Shown piece by piece: positions 37,401-52,400 of a DNA stretch of 64,000 nt; positions within the stretch are counted from its first letter, which is position 1, and the number at the start of each line of letters is the position of its first letter. Origin of the DNA: Archivesica marissinica. Taxonomy: Eukaryota; Mollusca; Bivalvia; Venerida; Vesicomyidae. Where the stretch lies: the NCBI GenBank assembly GCA_014843695.1, contig CM026387.1, positions 80,200,661-80,264,660 of the forward strand, read 5' to 3'. The position numbers and the translations under genes are program-made. Below the pieces are notes generated by a model. The model worked only from the letters and a program-made list of their open reading frames with translations. It was not told the DNA's origin and did no database searches.

Positions 37401-40400
37401 GCCCAAATCAACATAAAACATTACCCAAATCAACATAAAGCATTGCCCAAATCAACATAAACCACTACCCAAATCTGCATAAAACATTGCCCAAATCAAC
37501 ATAAAACATTGCCAAATCAACATAAAACATTACCCAAATCTGCATAAAACATTGCCCAAATCAACATAAAACATTGCCAAATCAACATAAAACATTACCC
37601 AAATCTGCATAAAACATTGCCAAAATCTATATAAAACATTTCCCAAATCTATATAAAACACAAACCAAATCTGCATAAGACATAGCCCAAATCTGCAAAT
37701 AATTTATGCTTTATCTTTCTATAAAACATCTGTTTGTTTACATATTTGTTCAGTACCAATCATATTATCATAGCACTGTTACGTCTGCCTGTGGTTTATA
37801 GTAGCACAAACAGCTTAGTTCATATGGCTACTTTCCAGTTATTATTGGTGATTGAAGACCATGGGTGCCTCTCCAAGCAGCATTTCAGGCACGGATGGGC
37901 ACTCGGGTAGAACAATCGAACTGATTCACATGAAAGAATATGACAGCCCCAGTGGTATCCAAACCTATAGTGAGTGATGAGGGCAACAGCTTTAACCACT
38001 CTGCCGCGGAGTCCCAACAAGACTTATTTTAAGTGACATTGAGAATACATGCATTTACAACAGATCATAGCCTGGGTTCCAGTCTGTCGATTTTTCACTA
38101 ATTTACTTCTGGCAAAATGACAGCCTTAATAGGATTAATGATAATCAATAATTACACGGAATACCCCCCAAGTTTCCCAAGGTGTTGATATTATCAGAAA
38201 CTCAATACGGCCGAATTAATGGTCTTGGTGTTAAAATTATATTTATATGACTTACCAGGCAAAATATATCAACGCCTGTTCCTAGGCTAAGCAAACCAGA
38301 CACACAGTATGTTGGACAATAGCTGTATCACGTACACGTCACAGACAGGGTATTATTTACAGCACATAGCATTATAGAGCGATTCATTTTTAACATTAAG
38401 GCAATTGGCAGTTGATATATTGAGTGTGTTTAAAGTTACCTTGGAGCCTCCACGCACTTTAAACACACTCATTGTAGTTCATACCCCAATGGATACCACT
38501 ACCTCGAGATCCACTCCTTAAATACATATCTAAATAAAACAATATAGATGAGACATTGTAATATACAAACCTGAAACTGTTTCTTCAATGTCAGGGTTAT
38601 GGAATGGTTAGCATTTTCATGCGATATCCATCGAGTGGTAGTGTCGTTGTCGGTCATATATTCTGGAAGGTGTGCGTCTGGGCTGAGTCGTGGAACCTCT
38701 GTTGTACCATTTGTGCATTTCATATAATTTACCGGAAATGTCCCATTCACAAGTTTTGGCATTGTTGCTGGGCATCTTAAATGTAATTTGACATTCAATG
38801 ACACTGATGTTAGTTTCTTAGAATGTGCTGCACACCAAGATATTCTAGGGAGCGGATGATTAGAATGTGCTGCACACTGAGATATTCTAAGGAGTGGATG
38901 ATTAGATATTGTGATTATTGCCTATATTTTCATTTTTCAATAATAAATTATTACAGTAAAAAGCAAAATTTGGAAACTGGCCACAAACGAAATCTATAAT
39001 TGCAAAAGCTCAGCGAAATACATACAATCTTTGCAGAGGAGAAGAATTATATAAGACTCTGTCTTTCATTCTAATCCTTTTTCTGTATTTTGATTATGTG
39101 TGATGTATGCATTGTCCAATATGTATTATATTGGGAAATAAAATATGCTTAAACTAAACGAAATTGCTTTTGTGAAATTACCATTTGTAAATTACCTCCC
39201 TTTATGGATATTTTTTAACAAAATTACCAAGAACTCTGTAAATGGTGGTTTACTAAAGTTAACACTACGATCAATTCGTATAACAACATCTAGAGACTTT
39301 ATATTCCAGACATGATTGCTTCGGACATAAGCTATGTTATGATTAGTAATATATTTACAGCATGGATGCAAATATTACTAGAGTGGTGGAACCTATGCTG
39401 GCGGTATTTTGCATATATATCAACCAGAACAAAAAAACGTAACGCTCTGGTTTTTTCTCCCAAAACGTAATGTTAACCTTGAAGAAACCATACATGCCGT
39501 TTTTTGCGTCATCACGTGACTTACGGTATGTCACCATGCTGGCTATCGACACGTTATACGTAAACAGCAGTAAATTCAGCCCGAAGTGAACCTATCCTCA
39601 CGGCATACCATATTTCATTACTTAATGATATGAATACATTTTTATGAGCTAAAATTTAACAAATAACCATATGTAGGTTTGAAAATCACAAAATATATTT
39701 AATGGAAGAATAATTTACCGCTGCAAGTACTGTTATCGGTATAGGGTATATATTTATAGAAGTCAATTACAACAAACGGATTTGTCACGTGATCCGCATG
39801 CCGCTATTGATAGAGATAATGTGGCAGCATATTATCGATCGTCTCATAGGGATACCACGAGCATAGGGATACTAAGGGCATAGGGATACCGTGAGCATAG
39901 GGATATTGAGGGCATAGGGATACCACGAGCATAGAGATACCGCGAGCATAGGGATACCACGGGCATAGGGATACCACGAGCATAGGGATACTGTGGGCAT
40001 AGGAATACTGCGAGCATAGGGATATCATGAGCATAGGGATACACGGGCATAGGGATACCGTGGGCATAGGTTTACCAAGGACATAGGGTTACCATGAGCA
40101 TAGGGATACCGCGAGCATAGGGATACTGCAGGCATAGGGATACCGCGAGCATAGGGATACTGCAGGCATAGGGATACCGCGGGCATAGGGATACCACGAG
40201 CATAGGGATACCGTGAGCATATGGATACCGCGAGCATAGGGATACCGCGAGCATAGGGATATCACGGGCATAGGGATACTGCAGGCATAGGGATACCACG
40301 GGCATAGGGATACCGCGAGCATAGGAATACCGCGGGCATAGGGATACCACGAGCATAGGGATACCACAGGCATAGGGATACCGCGAGCATAGGAATACCG

Positions 40401-43400
40401 CGGGCATAGGGATACCACGAGCATAGGGATACCACAGGCATAGGGATACCACGAGCATAGGGATACCGCGAGCATAGGGATACCGCGAGCATAGGGATAC
40501 GACAGGCATAGGGATACGACAGGCATAGGGATACCACGGGCATAGGTTCCACCACTATAGTGACTTTTTTAATTACATATTGTCCCATACCTACATACTG
40601 GTGTAGCATGATCAAGAATTGCGGAAATGACATAACTTGAATTATTTACCATTAAAACACTATCGTGACATCATATACTTGCAGTCCATTAAAGGCCAGA
40701 CTATTATATTAAATTCTATGCATACATGTACGAAATTAACAATTTTAAATAGTAGGATCTTGAATAGTAGTGTGTATATTAAGCAAGACATAAGCCTCAA
40801 ACGGATACAATATGTAACATATTCATACCGTCTTTGGCATTACGCGCCACACACAGATAGTTTTCAGCTTATATCCTATACTTATATAATTATATGAATA
40901 TAGGCTAAATTAATTTAATTGATTGGTCTGATTTGTCTGATTGGGTGAAAATTTTTTGAGAGAATCTATTAGTTAAATGTGTCATGTTTCCAACATCGTT
41001 TGAGAAAGGTCTTTCTAAATGATCGAAGAAACTGACCTGACAACATTTTTAACCCAGAGTTGTATATCGCAAACCATCCCAGGACTACATGTATACTGCA
41101 ATACATTTTAATATGGAATGAATGTGTTGATTGTATATTCAAAGACGGGTGATATCGCCATTACATATTGTTCATACTTCACTAGTGTAATAAGTATGCA
41201 AATGAGCACTGTATGTATTCATACGCCCTGTCACCCCCCCCCCCCATGCAGATGAGCACTGTATGTATTCATACGCCCTGTCACCCCCCCCCATGCAAAT
41301 GAGCACTGTATGTATTCATACACCCTGTCACCCCCCATGCAAATGAGCACTGTATGTATTCATACGCCCTGTCACCCCCCCATGCAAATGAGCACTGTAT
41401 GTATTCATACGCCCTGTCACCCCCCCCCATGCAAATGAGCACTGTATGTATTCATACGCCCTGTCACCCCCCCCCATGCAAATGAGCACTGTATGTATTC
41501 ATACGCCCTGTCACCCCCCCATGCAAATGAGCACTGTATGTATTCATACACCCTGTCACCCCCCCTGCAAATGAGCACTGTATGTATTCATATGCCCTGT
41601 CACCCCCCCCCATGCAAATGAGCACTGTATGTATTCATACGCCCTGTCACCCCCCCATGCAAATGAGCACTGTATGTATTCATACACCCTGTCACCCCCC
41701 CTGCAACTGAGCACTGTATGTATTCATACGCCCTGTCACCCCCCCATGCAAATGAGCACTGTATGTATTCACGCGTCCTGTCATCCCCCCATGCAAATGA
41801 GCACTGTATGTATGTATTCATACGCCCTGTCACCCCCCCATGCAAATGAGCACTGTATGTATTCATACGCCCTGTCACCCCCCCATGCAAATGAGCACTG
41901 TATGTATGTATTCATACGCCCTGTCACCCCCCCATGCAACTGAGCACTGTATGTATTCATACGCCCTGTCACCCCCCCATGCAAATGAGCACTGTATGTA
42001 TTCATACGCTCTGTCACCCCCCCCCCATGCAAATGAGCACTGTATGTATTCATATGCCCTGTCACCCCCCCCCCCCCATGCAAATGAGCACTGTATGTAT
42101 TCATACGCCCTGTCACCCCCCCATGCAACTGAGCACTGTATGTATTCATACGCCCTGTCACCCCCCCATGCAAATGAGCACTGTATGTATGTATTCATAC
42201 GCCCTGTCATCCCCCCATGCAATTGAGCACTGTATGTATTCACGCGTCCTGTCAACCCCCCCCATGCAAACAAACAACATGGCATCGAAAATACAGTAGC
42301 ACAGAAGATCATCATCTAGCTATAAACACTACAAATCCTGCACCAATCGTGGAATTCATCAACACCCATGTCCTGCTATAAACACTACAAATCCTGCACC
42401 AATCGTGGAATTTATGAACAGCCATGTCTAGCTATAAACACTACAAATCCTGCACCAATCGTGGAATTTATGAACAGCCATGTCCTGCTATAAACACTAC
42501 AAATCCTGCACCAATCGTGGAATTTATGAACAGCCATGTCCGGCTATAAACACTACAAATTCTGCACCAATCGTGGAATTTATGAACAGCCATGTCTGGC
42601 TATAAACACTACAAATCCTGCACCAATCGTGGAAGTCATCAACAGCCATGTCTGGCTATAAACACTACAAATCCTGCACCAATCGTGGAATTCATCAACA
42701 GCCATGTCTAGCTATAAACACTACAAATCCTGCACCAATCGTGGAATTCATCAACAGCCATGTCTGGCTATAAACACTACAAATCCTGCACCAATCGTGG
42801 AATTCATCAACAGCCATGTCTGGCTATAAACACTACAAATCCTGCACCAATCGTGGAATTCATCAACAGCCATGTCCGGCTATAGTAGCAATTCCAATGT
42901 AAAACTTGTTAATAGTTGTGCAAATGACCGGTATTTAAACCTTTCACATTTTGACCAACTTGGTAAATACGTACTTGTTGTGACGTCATAGTACAGTACT
43001 TGTTGTGACATCATAGTAGTGCATGCTCAATTCACACGATTGACATTATAATATACATATAGAATGTATACACACGTGTTGCTTACAATACATTTACTAG
43101 TTGTTTGGTTTATGTTAGTTTCATAAATCTAAAAGTTGATTGCCACGTAAACAAAGTAACTAATACGAGTAAAATTACAAATAAAATGCGAACTACTTTT
43201 TGTTGCGTTTACCATTCATTTACAACCGACCTCATAACTCACTTCATTGATTGTAACTGAACCGCCATTACATGCAATTTTGCAATTCTGTGAATGTACA
43301 GTGTTTGGAATGATTATGTTATAAATAGGATCTTTTATTCGTGTTCATTTGTTATTGAATTTATTTAACTCATCGGCTAAAAACGTTATAAACTCTTTTA

Positions 43401-46400
43401 TCATATATAGAAGACTAGTTAAATAAATTCAATAAGAAATGACAACTCACTTAATAACCTATATATATAGAGATGGAATGAATGTGTTGATTGTATATAT
43501 GCATAGATGTGTGGGGTTCGAATCTACAGCGGTGAGTGGCAAGTGATATGAAGTCAACGACCTCAAACTCTCGGCCTCGGAGGTCCCGAATAAGATAAGA
43601 TTAATTTATGCTAAATATTGAAAACAAATGAAATTTTCCAAGATGGCCGACAATGTAACCGTCAATATTCTCCCAAATCTGCATAAAAATGCACATTATG
43701 AAACAATGACAAACAAATACAGTCTAACTTGCAATTCTTTCAAGACCACTTTAAATAATTGACCACCTGAGTTCAACAACAACTTTTCATTCATATCGTG
43801 TGAATTTAAATGTATGACAAAGATATAATGACAAAGCTAAATGCATTTTTTTGGTTAAATTTTCCATCGACAACAATGCATAGAGACATCAATTGAAAAG
43901 AACAAAACTGTGATCTGCTACTGTCAAGTAGATCATCGACATCTCTATATTCTCCAGTTATGATGGTACAGTTCAAAGAAATGTACTTATGGACTATAAT
44001 AAGAGGGGTACGAGTAGGTTGAACATACTTACTTTGTAAGGTTTACAGATACCTTGGACATACTTACTTTGTAAGGTTTACAGATACCTTGGACAGATTT
44101 ACTTTGTAAGGTTTACAGATACCTTGGACATACTTACTTTGTAAGGTTTACAGATACCTTGGACAGACTTACTTTGTAAGGTTTACAGACACCTTGAACA
44201 GACTTACTTTGTAAGGTTTACAGACACCTTGAACAGACTTACTTTGTAAGGTTTACAGATACCTTGGACAGACTTACTTTGTACGGTTTACAGATACCTT
44301 GGACAGACTTACTTTGTAAGGTTTACAGATAACTTGGACATACTTACTTTGTAAGGTTTACAGATACCTTGGTCAGACTTACTTTGTAAGGTTTACAGAC
44401 ACCTTGAACAGACTTACTTTGTAAGGTTTACAGATACCTTGGACAGACTTACTTTGTAAGGTTTACACATACCTTGGACATACTTACTTTGTAAGGTTTA
44501 CAGATACCTTGGACATACTTACTTTGTACGGTTTACAGATACCTTGGACAGACTTACTTTGTAAGGTTTACATATAACTTGGACAGACTTACTTTGTAAG
44601 GTTTACAGATACCTTGGACATACTTACTTTGTAAGGTTTACAGATACCTTGGACATACTTACTTTGTAAGGTTTACATATAGCTTGGACAGACTTACTTT
44701 GTAAGGTTTACAGATACCTTGGACAGACTTACTTTGTAAGGTTTACATATACCTTGGACATACTTACTTTGTAAGGTTTACAGATACCTTGGACAGACTT
44801 ACTTTGTAAGGTTTACATATAACTTGGACAGTCTTACTTTGTAAGGTTTACATATACCTTGGACATACTTACTTTGTAAGGTTTACATATAGCTTGGACA
44901 GACTACTTTGTACGGTTTACATATAACTTGGACAGACTTACTTTGTAAGGTTTACATATAACTTGGACAGTCTTACTTTGTACGGTTTACAGATACCTTG
45001 GACAGACTTACTTTGTAAGATTTACAGATACCTTGGACAGACTACTTTGTAAGGGTTACATATACCTTGGACAGACTTACTTTGTAAGGTTTACAGACAA
45101 CTTGGACAGACTTACTTTGTAAGGTTTACAGATACCTTGGACAGACTTACTTTGTAAGGTTTACAGATACCTTGGACAGACTTACTTTGTAAGGTTTACA
45201 GATACCTTGGACATACTTATTTTGTAAGGTTTACAGATACCTTGGACAGACTTACTTTGTAAGATTTACAGATATCTTGGACAGACTATTTTATAAGGTT
45301 TACAGATACCTTGGACAGACTATTGTGTATGTTAAAGCAACACAAGTGTTACAGAAACAGACTTAGTTGTCTGACTTACCTGCATTCTGATTGTATTTCA
45401 GCATCCAGAAATGACCCGCTATATAAAGAATCAACTTCTCTGTAATGAAAAAAGAAATAAAAATGTCCAATGTATTAAAATTGTAATATTTCTTAAAAGG
45501 ACTGGCGTACAATATATTATTGTATTATTGTTGGGTTCCCGCTGTCGGTCGCCAATGGCGCCAATTGCGACAAAAAACAAATATCGGCGCTAAATTTTGT
45601 GAATTGGCGAAATTATTTGCGCAATATTTTTTTTTTTTGGCACATGTTTTGTCAAATTCATGGCTTCAAATATTTATTTGTGAACTTATATGGCTCTTAG
45701 TCTGCTCCAAGTTTTTTAAATCGGCTCCAGTGTTTTTCAATTGGCGATAGAAGTGGCACATATGATTTAAAATGACTGAATATTGACAGCCAATATATCG
45801 ATGGTATATATGTAGGATCTTACAGGGGTGGTGATTTCATACCAAATTTTGTGAAACTTGTTTTGGAATTTGGTTATTATGTGGGCCTCTTCCTTTCATC
45901 ACATTACCATATTGGGATTTAATCATATCTTTGCACAAAATAACTCACTAAATTATCATGACGTCACTACACAAAGCAGCGGTATATTTATGTTTTAAAC
46001 AGCGTTATAATTGCGTCAAGACTTCTTTTAAATCGTAGTTTGCCTTACCATTAACGTTACAAATTCAAATAGAAATATGCATACTTTAAAGTTTAATTTA
46101 CAAATTATAAGGATTATTCTCTCAACCAATCAGAATCCTTCCAGGTGGTATTACACGTGTGTACATATAAGAAATTATGACACAACCATATTACAAATAT
46201 GATAAAATCATATATTACTGAATAGTTTATCAAATATGTAACTTGACTTTGGTTACAATTATAATACGATTCACTGTCCGATTAGCGCAGTGGTTAGCAT
46301 GCTCGTTTCTCACCAATGCAACCCAGGTTCGATCCTCAGACCGGGAAGTATGCGAGATGGTACTGGGGGTCGTCAGATCAGACAGGTGGGTTTTCTCCGG

Positions 46401-49400
46401 GGACTCAGGTTTCCTCCCACACGAATGATCACATTTACACTTTCATCCGCGCCAACGAGAGTGATTAATATAAGTTGTTAAAACTTGCTTCGCAATCGTT
46501 GTAAAATAAATAAAGTTTAAACTCCTTTATTTGGGTTTGTACAAGAAATTATAAATAAGAATTCATATTGTGTTACTCATAATTATACTCTGTATTCGAT
46601 GTAATGTCCAACAAGATGAGAATGTAAATTATCACATAAACTATGGCGCGGGAGTTTAATAAAGCCATGTCATAAATTCGGTAATACACTAGTGTATTAA
46701 ATATGCAAATGAGGCAAATGCGTGGGCGAATCACGTAGCGATTCACAGTGACATACATTTTTACATCAACTAGCACGCGCTGTGTAACTTTGATTGTGAC
46801 GTCATTTGCCAAAACATCGTGTACATTTTGTATTTGTTAAAAAAGACTGTTTGAAAATAATTTAAAAGTGTTTAATATTGAATTGTTGCACATGATATGT
46901 TGTGATAGTTTAAAAACTGTTTACAAAGGAAGAAAATAAAAAATTGGAGTATTTAGTGTCGCACTATTTTCTTGGCCCATTAAGTAGAAACCGCAGTACT
47001 ACTCTGGCTTTCATTTGCTAAAGGGGAAGTGTGTTCAATCGTGACACACTTTTACTGCGTATTTGGTTTATGTGATAAAAAGAATCTTACATTCGTGTCT
47101 TTCCATATTGAATTTATTAAACGAGTTAAATAAAATGATAAAATGCTCGGCAGAGCCTCGCATTTTATCATCTTATTCAACTCGTAGAGCCTCGCATTTT
47201 ATCATTTTATTCAACTCGTTTAATAAATTCAATATGGAAAGCCACTCATGTAAGATCATCTATTTATAATTTATATGTAGAGTAAATATTTTCAGTAATG
47301 TATATGAATTACGTTTATTGACATATTTTTCATGTGAATGTTTTTATGTATACATGTACAAAATTCCGATACAATATCGGTCATCTGGTGTTTTATAATA
47401 TTGGGAGCACAATGAAAAATCGTACAATATCATTAAAATATTTTCATTTAATGTGTTTGTGTGTTTTACGTTTATTTATCGTCGCTACCGGTTGCCCATA
47501 TGAGCGACGCCTCCTGAAGAGATTATTCATTTTAGATTTTTGGAGGATAGTGCAATGATACAGAAAGAGACCCATTCCAGAGTCTACTCTGGTTCTTTTA
47601 CGTGCACGGTGTAAAGCACCGACAGGAGACCTCGGTTTAATGTCACATCTGAAAGACTGTTCATTTTATTAGGGTCAGACGGGGGATCGAACCTGCGATC
47701 CCTGGATTACCAGTACAGTGTGTTACCACTGGACTACATGTTCATTTAATGCATTTTATAATTTATTCCATATAATTATACAGCAATTTTCGTTGCATAG
47801 TGAATCTGTAATAAAACATGATACATGAATGTATGAATATTGATAATGTATGGTTATTATTATTTGCTCTAAATACTGTAAACCATCAGGTGACCGATTA
47901 GGAATTTTGTCGAGTGTATATGTGTTGTACAATGAGGAACTGGTAGAAGTTGTGATAGCGCAGTGGATGCACGTTCACTTCAGGTGCGAAAGGTCCGGAG
48001 TTTGAGCCCCACTGGAGCCGTTACGATTGTGCCCTTAGGCAAGGCATTTAAATTCCACGTTGCCTCGTCTCTCTCCCTTGTGGCGATGGATTCCATCAGG
48101 AATGAGGTCTCGAGAGTGATTTATATAAGTTGAAATAACTTGTTTCGCAATCGAGCTAAAATAAATTTGTATAAACTAATGAGGAACTATTTAGTTCAAA
48201 TTGGAAAATGAAATGTCTTCTTCTTCATATCTTTATGTATAAATCTACATTCTCCAACTCAGATAGGATAGTAGTTTGCATACATTTGTCTATCAATTAA
48301 TTGAACTAAAGGACGACAGGCCTAGGTATTTGATTAGTTGCATTGTAGTCATTTGCTATAATGAATCTTTTGCGCAATAATCTCAACAAGAGTACCTGTC
48401 TGTAAGTGCATCCAGATGCCACCGAAGATCTACCATTTGAATCTGATCAGTGCCTGTCAAATCTGCAAAATATAATGTTGATATCATATATGAGTTGTTG
48501 AGGCGCAGTTACCACATTACCAACCGGACATCACGCATATACGACATTATCAACCGGACATCACGCATATACCATACTACCAACCGGACATCACGCATAT
48601 ACCACATTACAAACCGGACATCACACATATATGACATTATCAACCGGACATCACGCATATACCACATTACAAACCGGACATCACACATATACGACATTAT
48701 CAACCGGACATCACGCATATACCATACTACCAACCGGACATCACTCATATACCACATTACAAACCGAACATCACGCATATACCACATTACAAACCGAACA
48801 TCACTCATGTACCACACTACCAACCGGACATCACTCATGTACCACACTACCAACCGGACATCACTCATGTACCACACTACCAACCGGACATCACGCTTAT
48901 ACCACATTACAAACCGAACATCACGCATATACCACACTACCAACCAGACATCACTCAAATACCACATTACAAACCGGACATCATGCTTATACGACATTAC
49001 AAACCGGACATCACTCATGTACCACATTACCAACCGGACATCACTCATGTACCACACTACCAACCGGACATCACTCATGTACCACACTACCAACCGGACA
49101 TCACTCATGTACCACACTACCAACCGGACATCACGCTTATACCACATTACAAACCGAACATCACTCATGTACCACATTACCAACCGGACATCACTCATGT
49201 ACCACACTACCAACCGGACATCACTCATGTACCACACAACCAACCGGACATCACGCTTATACCACATTACAAACCGAACATCACGCATATACCATACTAC
49301 CAACCGGACATCACTCATATACCACATTACAAACCGGACATCACACATATATGACATTATCAACCGGACATCACGCATATACCACATTACAAACCGGACA

Positions 49401-52400
49401 TCACACATATACGACATTATCAACCGGACATCACGCATATACCATACTACCAACCGGACATCACTCATATACCACATTACAAACCGAACATCACGCATAT
49501 ACCACATTACAAACCGAACATCACTCATGTACCACATTACCAACCGGACATCACTCATGTACCACACTACCAACCGGACATCACTCATGTACCACACTAC
49601 CAACCGGACATCACGCTTATACCACATTACAAACCGAACATCACTCATGTACCACATTACCAACCGGACATCACTCATGTACCACACTACCAACTGGACA
49701 TCACTCATGTACCACACTACCAACCGGACATCACTCATGTACCACACTACCAACCGGACATCACGCTTATACCACATTACAAACCGAACATCACGCATAT
49801 ACCTAACTACCAACCGGACATCACTCATATACCACATTACAAACCGGACATCACGCTTATACCACATTAAAACCGAACATCACGCATATACCACATTACA
49901 AACCGAACATCACTCATGTACCACATTACCAACCAGACATCACTCATGTACCACATTACAAACTGGACATCACTCATGTACCACATTACCAACCGGACAT
50001 CACTCATGTACCACACTACCAACCGGACATCACGCTTATACCACATTACAAACCGAACATCACGCATATACCACACTACCAACCGGACATCACTCATGTA
50101 CCACACTACCAACCGGACATCACTCATGTACCACATTACAAACTGGACATCACTCATGTACCATATTACCAACAGGACATCACTCATATACCACATTACA
50201 AACTGACTATAATTCCAATAGAAGTAGAACTGACTATAATTCCAATAGAAGTAGAACTGACTATAATTCCAATAGAAGTTGAACTGACTATAATTCCAAT
50301 GGAAGTTGAACTGACTATAATTCCAATAGAAGTTGAACTGACTATAATTCCAATGGAAGTTGAACTGACTATAATTCCAATGGAAGTAGAACTGACTATA
50401 ATTCTAATGGAAGTTGAACTGACTATAATTCCAATGGAAGTTGAACTGACTATAATTCTAATGGAAGTTGAACTGACTATAATTCCAATGGAAGTTGAAC
50501 TGACTATAATTCCAATGGAAGTAGAACTGACTATAATTCTAATGGAAGTTGAACTGACTATAATTCCAATGGAAGTTGAACTGACTATAATTCTAATGGA
50601 AGTTGAACTGACTATAATTCCAATGGAAGTTGAACTGACTATAATTCCAATGGAAGTAGAACTGACTATAATTCTAATGGAAGTTGAACTGACTATAATT
50701 CCAATAGAAGTTGAACTGACTATAATTCCAATGGAAGTTGAACTGACTATAATTCTAATGGAAGTTGAACTGACTATAATTCCAATGGAAGTTGAGCTGA
50801 CTATAATTCTAATGGAAGTTCAACTGACTATAAATCCAGTGGAAGTTGAACTGACTATAATTCTAATGGAAGTTGAACTGACTATAATTCCAATGGAAGT
50901 TGAACCGACTATAATTCCATAGTATTGTTTATGGACAGTGATAGCCTCCTAAAACAGTGGTTATTTATGGCATCCGTTTGCTTCAGCTATAGCATACAGA
51001 TACTGTAATTGACCCAGTGCATTACCATTCACTATACAATTATAAACTCTTATTAATAGCATTACTATAAATTCGGACAAGGCAAATATATTTAACTCAC
51101 TAGTGATAGGTCCAAGTATGGCGCTAGTTGGACTAGGTGTAAATGATTCATCTGGTGTGGACTGCCATTCATTACCCACAAACCATGATACTTTTCCATT
51201 GAACTAAAATAAGCATACATAATACATATACATCATGTATACATAATATTATATAATATCGTCCATTTATTTATTAGAAATAACATTAACCACGCCTCGA
51301 GTCTGCATGTCTCGGGATAGTTGATTTTATTACTGCATATTTACATTATTATTATGCTAGCCCTGTTGAGCCCCCTTCAGTCTACTGTGCTACATTGACA
51401 ATGTAGTAGCCAAACCAATGTTCATAATAAATGCCAGAATCTCATGTAGTCGCAGTAATAGCTATGGAGGTGGGATAGATATGGCGACTACTTATCCACT
51501 GCATGATAGCTAAATGGCTGTCGTTTGTAGGGAGATATAATAGTATATTAACTTAAATCTCTATGAAGGAAAGGGTTATAGTATATTAACCTGTACCTCT
51601 ATGAAGGAAAGGGTTAATGGACTAACATTTGTGTCTGCTTACCCTGATCACGATGAAATGCCATTCGTCCATTTCTGTAGTAACGCTGGTTGTCATATTA
51701 TTCATGTACATCTGAAGTTCCCCATTTCCATCTTTTCCGTATTCCAATTTTAGCTCATTTGTGTCAGCACCAATGGTCAATATATGACTATATATGATAA
51801 AATACATATCAGACATGTAGGCCTATAGGTTGATGCATTGGCTATACATATGTGAAATATCGTCAGTGAAGACGATGGTTGACATTCCACCAGTGTGGAG
51901 GGGTGGGGTGACGACTTCTTATGAAACATGTATTTGTCTAAGTCAAACTATGTGTTAGCATTGTATATACAGTATATAGACACAATTTGGTCCAAATAAT
52001 GAATTATGACTGAAAATGTTATATTAAGCCTGCCATTAATCTTATTTATTTTGCTTTGCTCCCTAACAACTGTTGTTTACATATATTTGCTGGTTCTGTA
52101 GGCAATTTCCACAGTTCGGCGAAAACTGGTGACGGCATTCCAGATAATTGTGGCACTGGGCAGTTTGATCGACTTTTCTCAATTTTATTCCAGATTTTTT
52201 TTATGAATGAAAGGTATAATTATGTTGTTTACTCAGTCACCACTTGAGGTATAATTATGTTGTTTACTCAGTCACCACTTGAGGTATAATTATGTTGTTT
52301 ACTCAGTCACCACTTGACATTGTTTACAGTATATAAACAATCAATATATACATGCATAAGAGTCCTGCTGGGTCGCCGAAAACCGGTAACTACGGGATAT

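Noticed and set aside
39804..42315. Repetitive secreted-type proteins (YPYARGIPM and HANEHCMYS repeats)
   Set aside because: 17-bp and 45-bp minisatellites with frame-breaking unit lengths; no start or splice context.
48450..50922. 610- and 452-codon repeat proteins (NRTSRIYHIT-type) and the MEVELTIIP repeat
   Set aside because: 30-bp and 27-bp minisatellites. Frames are open on both strands, units vary without codon-level selection, and the arrays lie in an intron.
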